Assembly (NCBI RefSeq): GCF_963583255.1
Contig: NC_084810.1
Span: 7,843,751 to 7,907,750, forward strand
Direction of reading: 5' to 3'
Origin: Pyrus communis
Lineage: Eukaryota; Streptophyta; Magnoliopsida; Rosales; Rosaceae
Length of the DNA stretch: 64,000 nt
This document shows, piece by piece, positions 34,541 through 45,106 of this stretch; position 1 is the stretch's first letter; every line of letters begins with the position of its first letter. Below the pieces are notes generated by a model, which made no database searches, was not told the DNA's origin, and was given only the letters and a program-made list of their open reading frames with translations. Both the position numbers and the translations under genes were made by a program.

Positions 34541-34915
34541 TCAGGCCACCCCGATTTTTCCAACCATTTTGCACAAAATCGCCTTAGTTCCAAGGCGCCT
34601 AGGCCGTTTTTTTTATAACATTGATAAATTGATGTGTGCAAATCAGCTATATGCTTTTTAATGTGATTGTTTGGTAAAGCCTTTTTTTTTTTTTTTGGAT
34701 ATTTAGAATACCGTATAATTTCATCCATTCTGATTATAACACATGAAGTAGCACACCATGTGTTTAGTATTTCAGTACTAATAAACATTTCTCCTTGTAG
34801 TATTCTTAGCCTAATCGTGTTAAGAACGTTGGTTCATTTATTAAGACTACCATAAGTTTGTAACATATTGGAATCGGCTTTATCATCGATAGTATTGTAA
34901 TTAAATTAGTGGTAA

Positions 34916-35490
34916 TCCATAGTATTTTGGTTCAGTTTCAGAAATGATGTGAATTATTTTGTTGTAGTTCTAGAAATAGTGTGGGTTATTTTGGTTCAGT
35001 GTTAGAAATAGTGTGAGTAATTTTGTCGTAGTTTCATAAATAGTGTGAGTTATTTTGCTATAGTTCCAAAAATAGTGTGGTTATTTTGGTTCAGGTTCAG
35101 AAATAGTGTGGGTTTTTTGCTGTCGTTTCAGAAATAGTGTCGATTATTTTTCTATAGTTCCAAAAATAGTGTGGATTATTTTGGTTTAGTTTCAGAAATA
35201 GTGTAGGTTATTTTGCTATAGTTCCAGAAATAGTGTGGCTTATTTTGCTATAGTTCCAGAAATAGTGTGGGTTATTTTGGTTTAGTTTTAGAAATACTGA
35301 GTATTTTGGTTCAGTTTCAAAAATAGTGTGGGTTATTTTGTTTCAGTTTTAGAAATAATGTGGGTTACTTTGTTGTAGTTTCAGAAATAATATGGGTTAT
35401 TTTGCTGTAGTTCCAGAAATAATGTGAGTTATTTTGGTGTAGTATTAGAAATATGGTGGGTTATTTTGGTTTAATTTCAGAAATACAAGC
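34916..35490. repeat. Minisatellite, about 18 units of 32 bases
   Basis: Unit pattern: AGAAATAGTGTGGGTTATTTT followed by GGTTCAGTTTC or GCTATAGTTCC. About 18 units can be counted from the AGAAATA/AAAAATA word. The second half of the unit switches between a GGTTCAG type and a GCTATAG/GTTGTAG type, hinting at a dimeric higher-order order. There are no unique spacers, so it is not a CRISPR array. Confidence 0.92.
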
Positions 35491-37176
35491 CACTGTTCAA
35501 GTTCGTAATTTTCCTTTCCTCAGTTTAAGTAAAATTATCAAATGTTATAAATAAGTGTCTATTTACGCTTAAAAAACTATACTTGTATTACGAATTTGGG
35601 TTTATTATTTAGCATAGAACATATAAAAATATTAGAATTTCCTCTTTAGTATCTTAGTAATTTGATAGTATGAAATGCAAACTCAAATGGTTATGAGTTT
35701 GTAGTACTTTACAAAATATTTTTCAAAAGTCTCATGAATTTATAATAAATTTTAAAAGAATTAATGGTGTTAAACACTTGAATAAAAGGCATAGGCTAAG
35801 TGGTGAAGACATGTAACTGATATAAGACATCTGGCATGGCATCACACCTCCCAATTTTTTTTGTCTGCATATATATCACCTCCCAATTCAAAAGTCCTTG
35901 AGTTAAGAGGATACTAGGTGGCAGAAGCTCATAGGATTACAAGTACAAAATAAGACTTTCACATGGGAGAGAGAAAATAAGACGGAGGTTTCACGAAGGA
36001 ATGGGGGATACAGAATGGAAGAAAGAAGGAAGAGAGATTAAACGGAAAAAGTAGGGGTAAAATCGAAAATTTAGTGTTTGTGTATTTTAATTGGATTGGT
36101 TTAATATTGAGTTTTGTATTAACTATTAAATAAAGTTATTACCTAATTTTTTTATTAACATTTAAAATTTTCAAACGTTTTTCATTAATTTTCTTTTAAA
36201 AAATAAATCATGTTAAACGCCCTAACTACTTGTTTGTTGATTGAGAAAATAAAAGAATTGGAAGAAAGTCAAGGTCCTAAATAAATTAAGTAGACTTTAA
36301 GGTTAGTTGACTAACTTCATAGAAAATTTGGCTTTCGTCTTTTGACAGCTGCCAAAGATCGCCCGCACAGTTGGAGTGGCGCTTCAATCAATTTCAGTAT
36401 ACTTCCTAAATTTCTAAAATCACAAAAAATAAAATAAAATAAAAAATTTCTTATTGTCAAATTTTCTTAAAATTATATGGTCTGCAACTGTTGCATAAGA
36501 GCACAATAACTCAATATTAACTTTTTAGAGTATGATTATCCACTTTTACATTTAACATTTATTGTACTTCAAGTGCAAAATTCAATTCCACCGTAATCTT
36601 CTTAATTCCATTATTCCATTGCAGTCCAATAAAAACACCCTAAAAACCTAAACTTCAGTACTTAGAATCTCACCTCGACTAAGATTAGTATAAAAATTAC
36701 ATACCCATGCGACGAGTTTCTGATGACATGGCCAACACCAATGATATTAACCATCCCCTTGCGACACCAATCAACATTAAGTTTTACCGAACTCACAGGA
36801 GGAGGTTCCCAATGAAGAAAAACATGTGTTTGAAAGGAGTTTATTCTGTTAAATAATTAAGAGATTCTGTAAGGAAAATGCTAGGGAGACCATTTTTTAG
36901 ACCATATTTGAAAACTACATGATATGGCGGTTGATGGCTGGACTTCTGTTTGGCAAGTAGTATTTTTTTTCCAAAAGCAAGTGGTAATAATCTTAGTAAC
37001 TTGAGTGTATTCAATTGAGAATTTGAATGATTTAAAAAGAGTTATCAATTCTTTAAGTTTAATAGAGTTCAACAGACTCCATGTGAACTTTAGATAAATT
37101 CATCCTAAATTTTAGGAGACATTCGTGATTTACTAAAGCCTAAAATCTTTTCTAATTCATGTATCATACCATTCAA
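35491..37176. other. Gene-free stretch
   Basis: No supported gene, RNA or element ends. AT-rich with short homopolymer runs. A 63-residue minus-strand frame at 36881-37072 lacks any motif. Confidence 0.6.
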
Positions 37177-37310
37177 CCCTTCTACTACTGGCCTGGCATG
37201 AAAAGAGAAATTGCTAAGTATGTAAGCAGGTGCTTGATTTGTCAGTAGGTTAAGGCAAAAAGGAAGAAACCATTTGGGTTAATGTGGCCTCTTCCCATCC
37301 CTCACTAGAA
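37177..37310 (+). mobile_element. Ty3/gypsy integrase zinc-binding fragment
   Basis: A 130-base scrap encodes FYYWPGMKREIAKYVSRCLICQ-type sequence, the conserved WP.M...I..Y...C..CQ block of gypsy H2C2 integrase domains, followed by a TAG and KPFGLMWPLPIP. No flanking pol sequence survives on either side. It lies just left of the 430 bp repeat at 37317. Confidence 0.8.
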
Positions 37311-37316
37311 ATGGGA

Positions 37317-37748
37317 AAAAAATGCAGTAAATTCATAAAAAGTAATTAAATCTGACATGCAGTATATAAGCTAACGTGGACACGAGTCAAATGACTATTT
37401 TTAGTTTTTCATTTTACATACGGGACTATTAAAAACATGATCTTTTTTAGGGATTAAAATGAAGTTTTCTATAAAGTGAATTAGAATAGTAATGGCACAT
37501 CTTTGGTATTTTTGTAAGGAGCCTTTTTTTTTCTTCTATTCACTCCTATTTAATCATGTTTGTTGTTTTTGTTTGATTTATTCAATTGGATGATCAAAAA
37601 ATAGAGAGGTATTGAAAATGTTAAAGGTGTGTGAAAAACCAACTTCCGTTCATAAGAGCTGGAGTAGCGTCTTGATAAGGGTGTTACATACTCGACTTTT
37701 CGTTATTGACAATTTGACACAAATTTATTTAATGTTCACCATTATTTG
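37317..37748. repeat. 430 bp direct repeat, left copy
   Basis: Matches 40316-40745 in the same orientation with an offset of about 2999 bases and few differences (ATGCAGTAAATTCATAAAA through TTTTCACCATTAT-like). The right copy abuts the 3' end of the P450 gene. Ends are not clean TG..CA, so these may be LTRs of a decayed element or a segmental copy of the gene's 3' flank. Confidence 0.88.
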
Positions 37749-37999
37749 TTCTCCTCATCAACATCAAGTGAAGAAAACAAATGTAAGACAGTAATAAAAA
37801 TAAAATAAAAAATAAAAAACAGAAATAACAGTAAAAAATCATAATACATCTTAAAAGCATCTTCAAATGAGATGTCAAAAAAGTTCATATCAGAAATAAC
37901 AGTAAAAAAATTTAATGATTTTTTCAACCAAAATGTCAATTCCTATGTGGCATGACATCTCCTTTAGAGATGTTCTAAATCATAAGAATTAAATGGGTT

Positions 38000-38350
38000 T
38001 TTGAACTTTAATCCTTGAAGAAGATTAAATTTAATAAAATCTGGTGTTTGATTACATATCGAGATTTTTTTTTTAAACAAACGATATTATCTACAGTAAG
38101 GGGGTGGGGAGTGGGCTAAGTCTCACAATGGGCTAGCAATAATGTGGTTCAAATCCGAATTTGGAGAGAATCGAACCTAAGACTTCTCACTTACCAATGA
38201 AGAGGAATACTACTAGACCGTAGTACTAAGTGGCAATTACATATCAATTTTAGACCTTTAATGTATACTTAATTCAAATTTATATTATATTTTTGTTTTA
38301 ATATTTAACGATTTAATGCCTTCACATTAAACTTTAAATTTATTATTATA
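38000..38350. repeat. AT-rich repeat interrupted by a SINE
   Basis: The sequence on either side of the SINE at 38061-38235, once joined, matches about 58990-59220 (GATTACATAT..CAATTT, AAATTTATATT(A/C)TATTTTTGTT, CACATTAAANTTTAAAT). The 59 kb copy lacks the SINE and so represents the empty site. Confidence 0.75.
38061..38235 (-). mobile_element. tRNA-like SINE, reversed copy
   Basis: Minus-strand copy of the SINE at 24594, with the tail as a poly(T) run at 38065-38074 and the head at 38235. Flanked by perfect 10 bp repeats ATTACATATC (38051-38060 and 38236-38245). The B-box-equivalent region reads GGTTCGATTCT on the minus strand, the best match to the Pol III consensus among the copies. Confidence 0.9.
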
Positions 38351-38370
38351 CACGTTCTAATTCATTAATT

Positions 38371-38885
38371 TTGGGTAACTTCCATATTGAAGCTCATATC
38401 ATGGATGGACAAAAACAACAAACCTGGAGATTATTTGCAGTGTCTGCGAGTACAGATGAGAAGAAAGGGCGTGACCAATGGAGAATTCTTGGCAGCAGGA
38501 TTCAGGAAGCAAATAACCCACGTCTTGTTATTGGAGAGTTCAAGGATATCTTGGACAAAAGATTTTTCAATGTGCCGGAAATATGGGATAGAACACCACG
38601 TGTCTCTATATAGGTGGTGAGATTCTTCTATTTAAAAAATAAAATTTCCTACCATTTAAATAATAACACGTGGTGCACCACTTGTGTTACGGTTACAAAG
38701 AAATTTCTATCTTGGATGGGCATGAGAAAGAGGGAGGGAACCTGAAGACCAAGGCAAGCATGACAGACTTTAGGGATTTTGTAACCCTTGATGGTCTAAT
38801 TGATCTAGGCTTCACGGGTTATCCCTTTACGTAGAAAATCAGGAGAGGAAGGATTTATACAACAAAGATTGGACCGGGGATTAGC
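38371..38885 (+). mobile_element. LINE endonuclease fragment
   Basis: The frame from about 38371 reads WRLFAVSASTDEKKGRDQWRI, then RLVIGEFKDIL, which fits the VIGDFN(E/D)IL motif of LINE APE-type endonucleases (D is E here). After an insertion of about 100 bases it resumes near 38735 with MTDFRDFVTLDGLIDLGFTG and YPFT followed by a stop (TAG) where tryptophan is usual. Only this short part of ORF2 remains. It ends where the inverted-repeat element begins at about 38886. Confidence 0.8.
38590..38680. mobile_element. Small MITE-like insertion in the LINE fragment
   Basis: The interruption carries inverted CACCACGTGT (38594-38603) and ACACGTGGTG (38666-38675) around an AT-rich core. A related sequence occurs at 42985-43110 (TGTGTCTCTATAC, GATGAGATTTTTGT, TTAAATTTCTTACTACTTATAC, ATAACACATGGT), upstream of the P450. 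Confidence 0.65.
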
Positions 38886-39890
38886 ATCGCTTTAATGGTT
38901 CAATTTGGTACGATTTGTATTTTTTATGTTTTAGTTCACTAGGTTTGCTAGATTCGGTATGATCAATTTGGTACGGTTTGTATTTTTTATGTTTTAGTTC
39001 ATTAGGTCCGATACATTTGGTGTGGTCAATTTGGTATAGTTTGTATTTTTTATGTTTTAGTCCATTAGGTCTAGTCAATTTGGTACGGTTTGTATTTTTT
39101 ATGTTTTCGTTCATTAGGTCCAATAATTTTTGCATTATTGATTTGTTAGGCCTTATACATGGTTTACAAAATAGAAAACTTCATTTTAATCCCTAAATAA
39201 GATTATTTTTTCAATAACATTGTACGTAAGATTAAAAATTAAAAATAGTCCTCCATGTCAGATTATAGAATTCCATGTCACATTCAATATGTGTGTGTGT
39301 GTGTATATATATATATATTTTTTTTTTTTTTATATTTTGTTGCATTTTTAGTTTCCCTATTTACCCTTATTACTCTCTTAAAACCAATTAGAGAAACAAA
39401 TATATAATTAATTTTCCAAGAATGCTTACTTAACTAGATCCATAATTAACATGTTCGTTACAACAATAACATTATGGTCATTACCATAAACCTCTATGTG
39501 TTATTCCAATCAAAGAACCCAGATAACTTAGAAACCATGATCAAACAAAAAAGCCAGGAAATTCAAAAACCAAAAATCTTGTTGTATTCAGAAGAAAAAA
39601 ACAGAAAAAAAAAAGGGCTTTTAGATGCCAAATTGATGGTGAATCTAGAAATAAATGAAAAAAAAAACAACACAAATAGAGAAAATGGAATGTGAAATCA
39701 CAACCTAATTAACCGTACCGAATTGATAGGACCTGAACTTTATAACATACCTAATTTATTGAACCTAATCTATCATACCTAGTGAACTAAAACATAAAAA
39801 ATAAAAATCGTACCAAATTGACCGTACCGAATCTATCGAACCTAAACTATATAACGTACTTAATTGACCGTACCGAAACTATCAGACATA
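38886..39890. mobile_element. Foldback-like element with tandem repeats as inverted arms
   Basis: The left arm has four tandem units beginning CAATTTGGTA at 38901, 38964, 39027 and 39076 (63, 63, 49 and about 46 bases). The right arm (39706-39885) holds similar units in reverse orientation. The stretch 38899-38943 is an almost perfect inverted match to 39779-39822 (core TATGTTTTAGTTCACTAG). The loop of about 550 bases is AT-rich with a (TG)n(TA)n run at 39291-39318 and poly-A runs. Foldback elements have such subrepeated inverted arms. I could not find a target duplication. Confidence 0.7.
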
Positions 39891-40315
39891 AATTAGTGCA
39901 TTCTTCACACAATATAAAATTTGAATAAATATACCCAAAAAAAAAAAAAACAAAAAAAAAAACAAAAAGTAGGTATTTATAGACAGGAAAGATGGTATTT
40001 TTCAGACAATGGAGATGGAGGTTACTTTTATGAGTAATAATGACGTAATAGTTACATTTTTCAAATTTTGATGGTGGAGGTTATATTGTAGACAGTAAGG
40101 ATGACATTTTTGTAAATAGTAGTAAAACTTGTGGTTTTATTATAAGTGACTTGTCATGGTGCATTAAAATGAAGGATCTTTTTTAGACATTGAAAACCTT
40201 CCATGTTATATTCTAAAAATCATCTTTGACAAGCCCTTATCTCTAAAAGTCCCTTTACAAAATGCTTTTCAATTTTTTGTGTTTGAATCCCTTAAAAGGG
40301 GTAATATAGTCAAAC
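39891..40315. other. Gene-free stretch
   Basis: A-rich runs at 39929-39968, otherwise nothing recognisable. Confidence 0.6.
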
Positions 40316-40745
40316 AAAAAATGCAGTAAATTCATAAAAAGTAATTAAATCTGACATGCAGTATATAAGCTGACATGGACACGAGTCAAATGACTATTTT
40401 TAATTTTTCATCTTACATACGGTACTATTAAAAACATAATCTTTTTTAGGGATTAAAATGAAGTTTTCCAAAAAGTGAATTAGAATAGTAATGGCACATC
40501 TTTGGTATTTTTGTAAGGAGCCATTTTTCTCTTCCATTCACTCCTATTTAATCATGTTCGTTGTTTTTGTTTAATTTAATTAATTGAATGATCGAAAAAT
40601 AGAGAGATGTTGAAAATGTTAAAGGTGTGTGAAAAACCAACTTCTGTTCATAAGAGCTAGAGTAGCATCTTGATAAGGTTGTTACACACTTGACTTTTCG
40701 TTATCGAAAATTTGACACCAATTTATTTAGTTTTCACCATTATGA
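40316..40745. repeat. 430 bp direct repeat, right copy, 3' of the P450
   Basis: Right-hand copy of 37317-37748. It ends about 107 bases beyond the P450 stop codon, separated from it by an A-rich run (40755-40820). Confidence 0.88.
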
Positions 40746-40851
40746 CAGTAGGACAAAAAAAAAATAAAAAAAATAAAAAAATAAAGAAATAAAAAAAAAT
40801 AAAAAAAAAATAAAAAAAACAGAAAAGATAGCTAGTCCGCAACATCCATGA

Positions 40852-42622
40852 TCAATTCTGAAGGCGATATGAAGGAATAGCGAGCAGATTCTTGGCCCTT
40901 GAAACTGGAAGACCAAACTCCTCAGTCATATCCAACTCATTTGGCAACATGTTATCTGGAAGTTCCCAATCAAAACAATGCACAAGCTGAGCCAACACAA
41001 AGTGTACCACAGTAATCCCTAACTGCATTCCAACGCAACGTCTTCTGCCAGGGCCAAACGGTAGAATCTGAAAGTGGTGTCCTCTAACATCAACATTGCT
41101 ATCCTCAAACCTCTCTGGTACGAACTTCTCTGCATCTTCCCAAGCACTTGGGTCTCTCACGATTGCCCACACGTTTACGATAATGCTTGGCTTTTTCGGT
41201 ATGTGGTAGCCATCGACAGTGCAATCTTCGATGGCTGCATGAGGAAGCAACAATGGTAACACAGGATGTAGCCTCATGGTTTCCTTCACTACCATATCCA
41301 AATACTCCAATTTCTCCGTGTCTGATTCCTCCACCATTCTATTCAGACCTACAACATTTTCTATCTCCTTTTGGACTTTCTTCATAACCTGTGGATGCCT
41401 CATGAGTTCCGAGAGCGCCCACAAGACAGTTGTTGATGATGTGTCCGCTGAGGCCACTAACATGTCCTGCTAATAAATTTTCCATTGCTAGATGAAGTAT
41501 ATATAGTAGGGTGACATATGTACATAGATGACAATTTAATGTACATGAGAAATCATAAATTTGTATTGTCAATAATCAATCTTGTATAGTCAAACAACTG
41601 TTGACCTTATGGTTCACAAGCACAATCTGAGACCACGTCATGCTAAATTGTCTAACAAGAAACAATTTCGTTTTAATTTGAAGTAAAGCAAGATTGAAAA
41701 GATAAATATGTAAAATGATGATACGTAAACTTACCGACATCATGGCTTTGATATTCAAGCGTTCGATTCGGTAGTCCGATTCTTCAGACCCCATGTAGGC
41801 CAGGATGGCATCATTAAAGTCCTTCGTTCTTTCTGTATCCTTGGATTGAAGATGCTCGTCAATAATCTTCTCGTAAAAATCATCAAACACATTGTTAACA
41901 GCCTTCATTTTTTTAGTGAGCCCTTGCAGGTCAAGCGGTGCAATTCAAGGAAAGAAATCTCCCAAGTTAGGTGCTGCTGCTAGTTTCAAACCCTCTTTCA
42001 TCACAGACACGATACCCCTCCCGCCAAACTCCTCGTCCTTGTACTTCTTCCCAAATACCATCCGGCAGGTCATGTCAATCCCGAGCGACATGACCTTGTT
42101 AGTGAGATTAGAAATGCGTCGATTATTGGCGTCCTCTTGAACAGATTTTATCAAGAGAGCAACCTCTTCTCTCCTCATGGACTTGAAAGAGTTGATCTTT
42201 TGGTTGCTAAGTAATTCGGGCATGCAAATCTTTCGCATGTTCGTCCAATACGACCCATAGTCAGCAAAGCTCAAGCTTTTTTGCTCAAAGATGAGGTGCT
42301 TTGCACCTTCATTAGGTGGTCTACTTGCGAAATTAAGGTCGTGTGTTTTGAGGAACAGCTCGGCCGCTCGTGCGGAAGAGACAACGACGGTATGCTGGAG
42401 GCCTAACCTCAAGTACATGATGTCACCGTATTTCTGGGCTAGTTGACGAAGATCCATGGTAGGGAACTTCCCTAACAAATGGAGGCTGCCAAAAATAGGA
42501 AACCCTCTCGGACCAGGAGGTAACATCTTGTTCTTGTTCTTGTTCTTGGTTTTTGATATGCATGCTTGCACGATGCGAACAAGGGCAAGCACCCCAATTG
42601 TTGCCCAAATCCAAAGTGGCAT
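40852..42622 (-). pseudogene. Cytochrome P450, CYP736A-like, with one in-frame stop
   Basis: CYP71-clan P450, a haem monooxygenase anchored in the ER by its N-terminus. I choose ATG 42622 ([10 protein letters not shown]), since the longer frame to 42652 starts at TTG. Exon 1 is 42622-41735, intron 41734-41467 (GTAAGT donor, CAG acceptor), exon 2 41466-40852, giving 500 codons, the usual family length. Seen in order: an N-terminal hydrophobic helix, the PPGPRG hinge (35-40), the I-helix ASADTSS (about 301-307), ExxR as ETMR (358-361), PERF (413-416) and the haem loop [10 protein letters not shown] with cysteine at about 440. A TGA at 41947-41945 replaces codon 226 with the frame intact on both sides. 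Everything else is undamaged, so this is a young pseudogene, a null allele or a sequence error. CYP736A members in Maleae include biphenyl 4-hydroxylases of phytoalexin synthesis. The substrate here is unknown. Confidence 0.9.
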
Positions 42623-42773
42623 ATTGATATTGCGCTTTTTGGGAGTTCTCAAATGGTTGAGCTAAGCTAGCTAGCAAAATGTTTTTAAGAGAGGTTTCCA
42701 ACTATTTCACTTTTTTTTTTTTCCCCAAAGTATCTATTTCACTATGAGTATTATGAATGCTAACTGATGCTTC

Positions 42774-42793
42774 GTTTTATAGATCTATAAAAC
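42774..42793 (-). promoter_or_regulatory. Perfect 20 bp palindrome with TATA box upstream of the P450
   Basis: GTTTTATAGATCTATAAAAC is its own reverse complement and contains TATAAAA on both strands. It lies about 150 bases upstream of the P450 ATG, a sensible distance for a plant core promoter. Assignment as the promoter is inference. Confidence 0.5.
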
Positions 42794-42984
42794 TTGAAAG
42801 GTCAAAGCTAGTTTCAAACATATTAATTGTAGATTCGTCAATTTTTTTCAATGGGTAATTTTAAGGAGATCAATTTTTTAAATCAAATTTTGTAAATCAA
42901 AATTTTAAACCAAATTTTTAAGCCAATTTTTTAAGCTAAATCTTCACGACTCCATGCCACTTTGGAAAGATTTTTTAATGTGTT

Positions 42985-43110
42985 CAAAACACGAAATAAT
43001 ACAAAATGTGTCTCTATACAAATGATGAGATTTTTGTGTTAAAAAATTAAATTTCTTACTACTTATACAATAACACATGGTATACCACTAAAGTTATGAG
43101 CATAAGAAAA
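42985..43110. mobile_element. MITE-like sequence related to 38590-38680
   Basis: Shares TGTGTCTCTATA, GATGAGATT, AAATTTCTTACTAC and AATAACACATGGT words with the insertion in the LINE fragment. A third diverged relative flanks the Harbinger-type MITE at about 43215-43284 and 43684-43780. Confidence 0.5.
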
Positions 43111-43284
43111 AATTTCTCGCCACTTGGAAGATAAATTTTTTAAACTACCCGGAACCCAAGCAGACCCGGAATACCAAACCAATAATAGAGTGGCACGTTG
43201 CTCGTTTTCTTTACATTAAAAGCTACTTATGAGAAATTTTTAATTGTGACTGGAATATAAGTGATACACCACTTGTTTTAATAA

Positions 43285-43683
43285 GACCAACTCCAATGGT
43301 AGGTTAAAAGTCAAATTACCCCCCAAAATTTCCCCTCAAACCCACTCCAACCCAAGGGGAAATTTTGAGCTAAATGCTAAATGCTAAACCAATGCCAAAT
43401 TCCACCCGAAATTTAGCCCAGAAATCGGGGTGGACTCTACCCAATATTTATAGGAATTTAAATTTTTTTAGATTAAAATGTTCATAAAATTAATTTACGA
43501 TAGTCTACATATTTATTTTAAAAAAATTAATTTAACAAAAAAAATAGCTTAAGTTCATTCTTTAATAATTCCGGGCTAAAATTTTAGGGTAGAACTGTTG
43601 GAGTAGAAAAACTGTTTTTGGGCTAAAAGCTAAATTTTTCGGGTTAAAAAATTTGACTTTTAGCCCAACCATTGGAGATGGTC
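43285..43683. mobile_element. PIF/Harbinger-type MITE, 399 bp
   Basis: Terminal inverted repeats GACCAACTCCAATGGT (43285-43300) and ACCATTGGAGATGGTC (43668-43683) match at 15 of 16 positions. The 3 bp target duplication TAA occurs at 43282-43284 and 43684-43686, as expected for PIF/Harbinger elements. The interior is AT-rich and non-coding. Confidence 0.88.
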
Positions 43684-43783
43684 TAAGAGTGGTGAGAAAT
43701 TTTATTTTCTAAGTTATTAAATTTTTAGCTCATATAACACACCATTTGTATAATGATATATATTATACTACCTAATGTACCGA

Positions 43784-44932
43784 TTACATTGAAAAATCTC
43801 GAGCTTTCACAACGGTGGGAGTCGGTATCTGAAAAGTCAGAAAGTTCTGAACATTGCTGAAACTGTCATCTTCTCAGTCCGCCATAAATTTTTGCTCAAA
43901 CTTTTTATTATTTTATATGTACTTCTGGATTCAAGCCTAATATGAATACTTTGGGTTTTTGGAGAAGATCAAGATCACCACAACCTGCATTCAAACGGCA
44001 ACCGGCGATCGGCAACTCAGCAATTTTCGACCAAAACATCATCCCACATGCATCCAAACGTCCGCCACTGCCACTACCAAGATCACTCACTTGATGCCCT
44101 CTAACCAACAACAACATCACACCGACCATCATGAACACCCACCCAAAACTCCCACTTGAAATATAAATTTGGTGGTCGTCTTCTTTAATCATGCCCAACT
44201 GCAATATAATTTTCAAAGAGATGGCATAATTTTAAAATTAAAGAGTCGAAAAAGTCTCATTAATATTCATTCGATCCGATGACCATTAAAATTATATGTA
44301 AGAAGGAAAAAAAAGTACGCGGATAGCACATTCCTATTTGAGATCATTATCTACAAGGAAAATATTTGCATCTATCGTCTGAGGTGACTGCAAGAATTGT
44401 TTATTTTCTTAATTATTTGTAAGTCTTAATTACATCGAAATCATAAACAAAGTAAAATTAGCAGTGAAAATTGAACAGGAAGGAGTCGTATGTCGTAACA
44501 ATGATATTTGTCTGGCGTGGCTGCTACTCCGCCAGTTCTCACTCTCTGCACAAGCAGCTTCAAGAACATGTGGAAGGACCGAGTCTTTATTTGGGGTTTA
44601 TTTATTTGTGTATCATTAAAAAAGTTAAATTTGAACAAAATTCTTATAATTAATCTATCATAAAATTTGATTTATTTTCGCATGCATTAGTGTCGATAAT
44701 AGTATTGAAAAAAAATTTCATTAAGTGCTTTTTTGTTGATATTTTGTTTTGTTAGGCTCTTTTCCTTAATTATTTTTATAAAAAGGGGGTTTTACATGTA
44801 AACTATTGATAACATTAACCTTTAGAGGAAAACACTATTTCAAACTCAATACTTCAGGAAAAAGACAATTACTTTGCAACCAAGACCAAAAGAGTATCAC
44901 AACTTTTAATCAATTAGCAACACATCTGATGA
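43784..44932. other. Gene-free stretch
   Basis: No supported gene. A 102-residue minus-strand frame (43908-44216) has no recognisable motif and no relative that I know. Confidence 0.55.
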
Positions 44933-44943
44933 TATTTTTTTGG

Positions 44944-45095
44944 GAACTTTTACGAAAAGGTCCTGGTACTGTTCACTTTAACGAAAAACCATATTTTTAC
45001 ACTAAAAAGTTAACCCTGGTACTATTCATTTTACCCTTTATTTTGTCCTTATCGTTAAAACTCAAAGTTTTCAAGTCATTTTCATTAATTTTCCT
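44944..45095. mobile_element. Short MITE with AACGAAAA motifs
   Basis: About 150 bases, flanked by perfect 11 bp repeats TATTTTTTTGG (44933-44943 and 45096-45106). The ends GGAACTTTTACGAAAA and TTTTCATTAATTTTCC are rough inverted repeats (12 of 16). A second partial copy lies at 45504-45555 (GGGAACTTTAACGAAAAAC). The length of the duplication favours a Mutator-type MITE, but part of the repeat could be TIR. Confidence 0.6.
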
Positions 45096-45106
45096 TATTT
45101 TTTTGG

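Noticed and set aside
34177..34788. 203-residue minus-strand frame
   Set aside because: It is the reverse strand of a Cassandra LTR plus flanks. A similar spurious frame appears at 23618-23950 in the other copy.
34916..35490. CRISPR-like array
   Set aside because: Units are contiguous with no unique spacers, and the context is plant nuclear DNA.
39474..39695. 73-residue Lys-rich frame
   Set aside because: A-rich loop of the inverted-repeat element. The composition explains the absence of stops.
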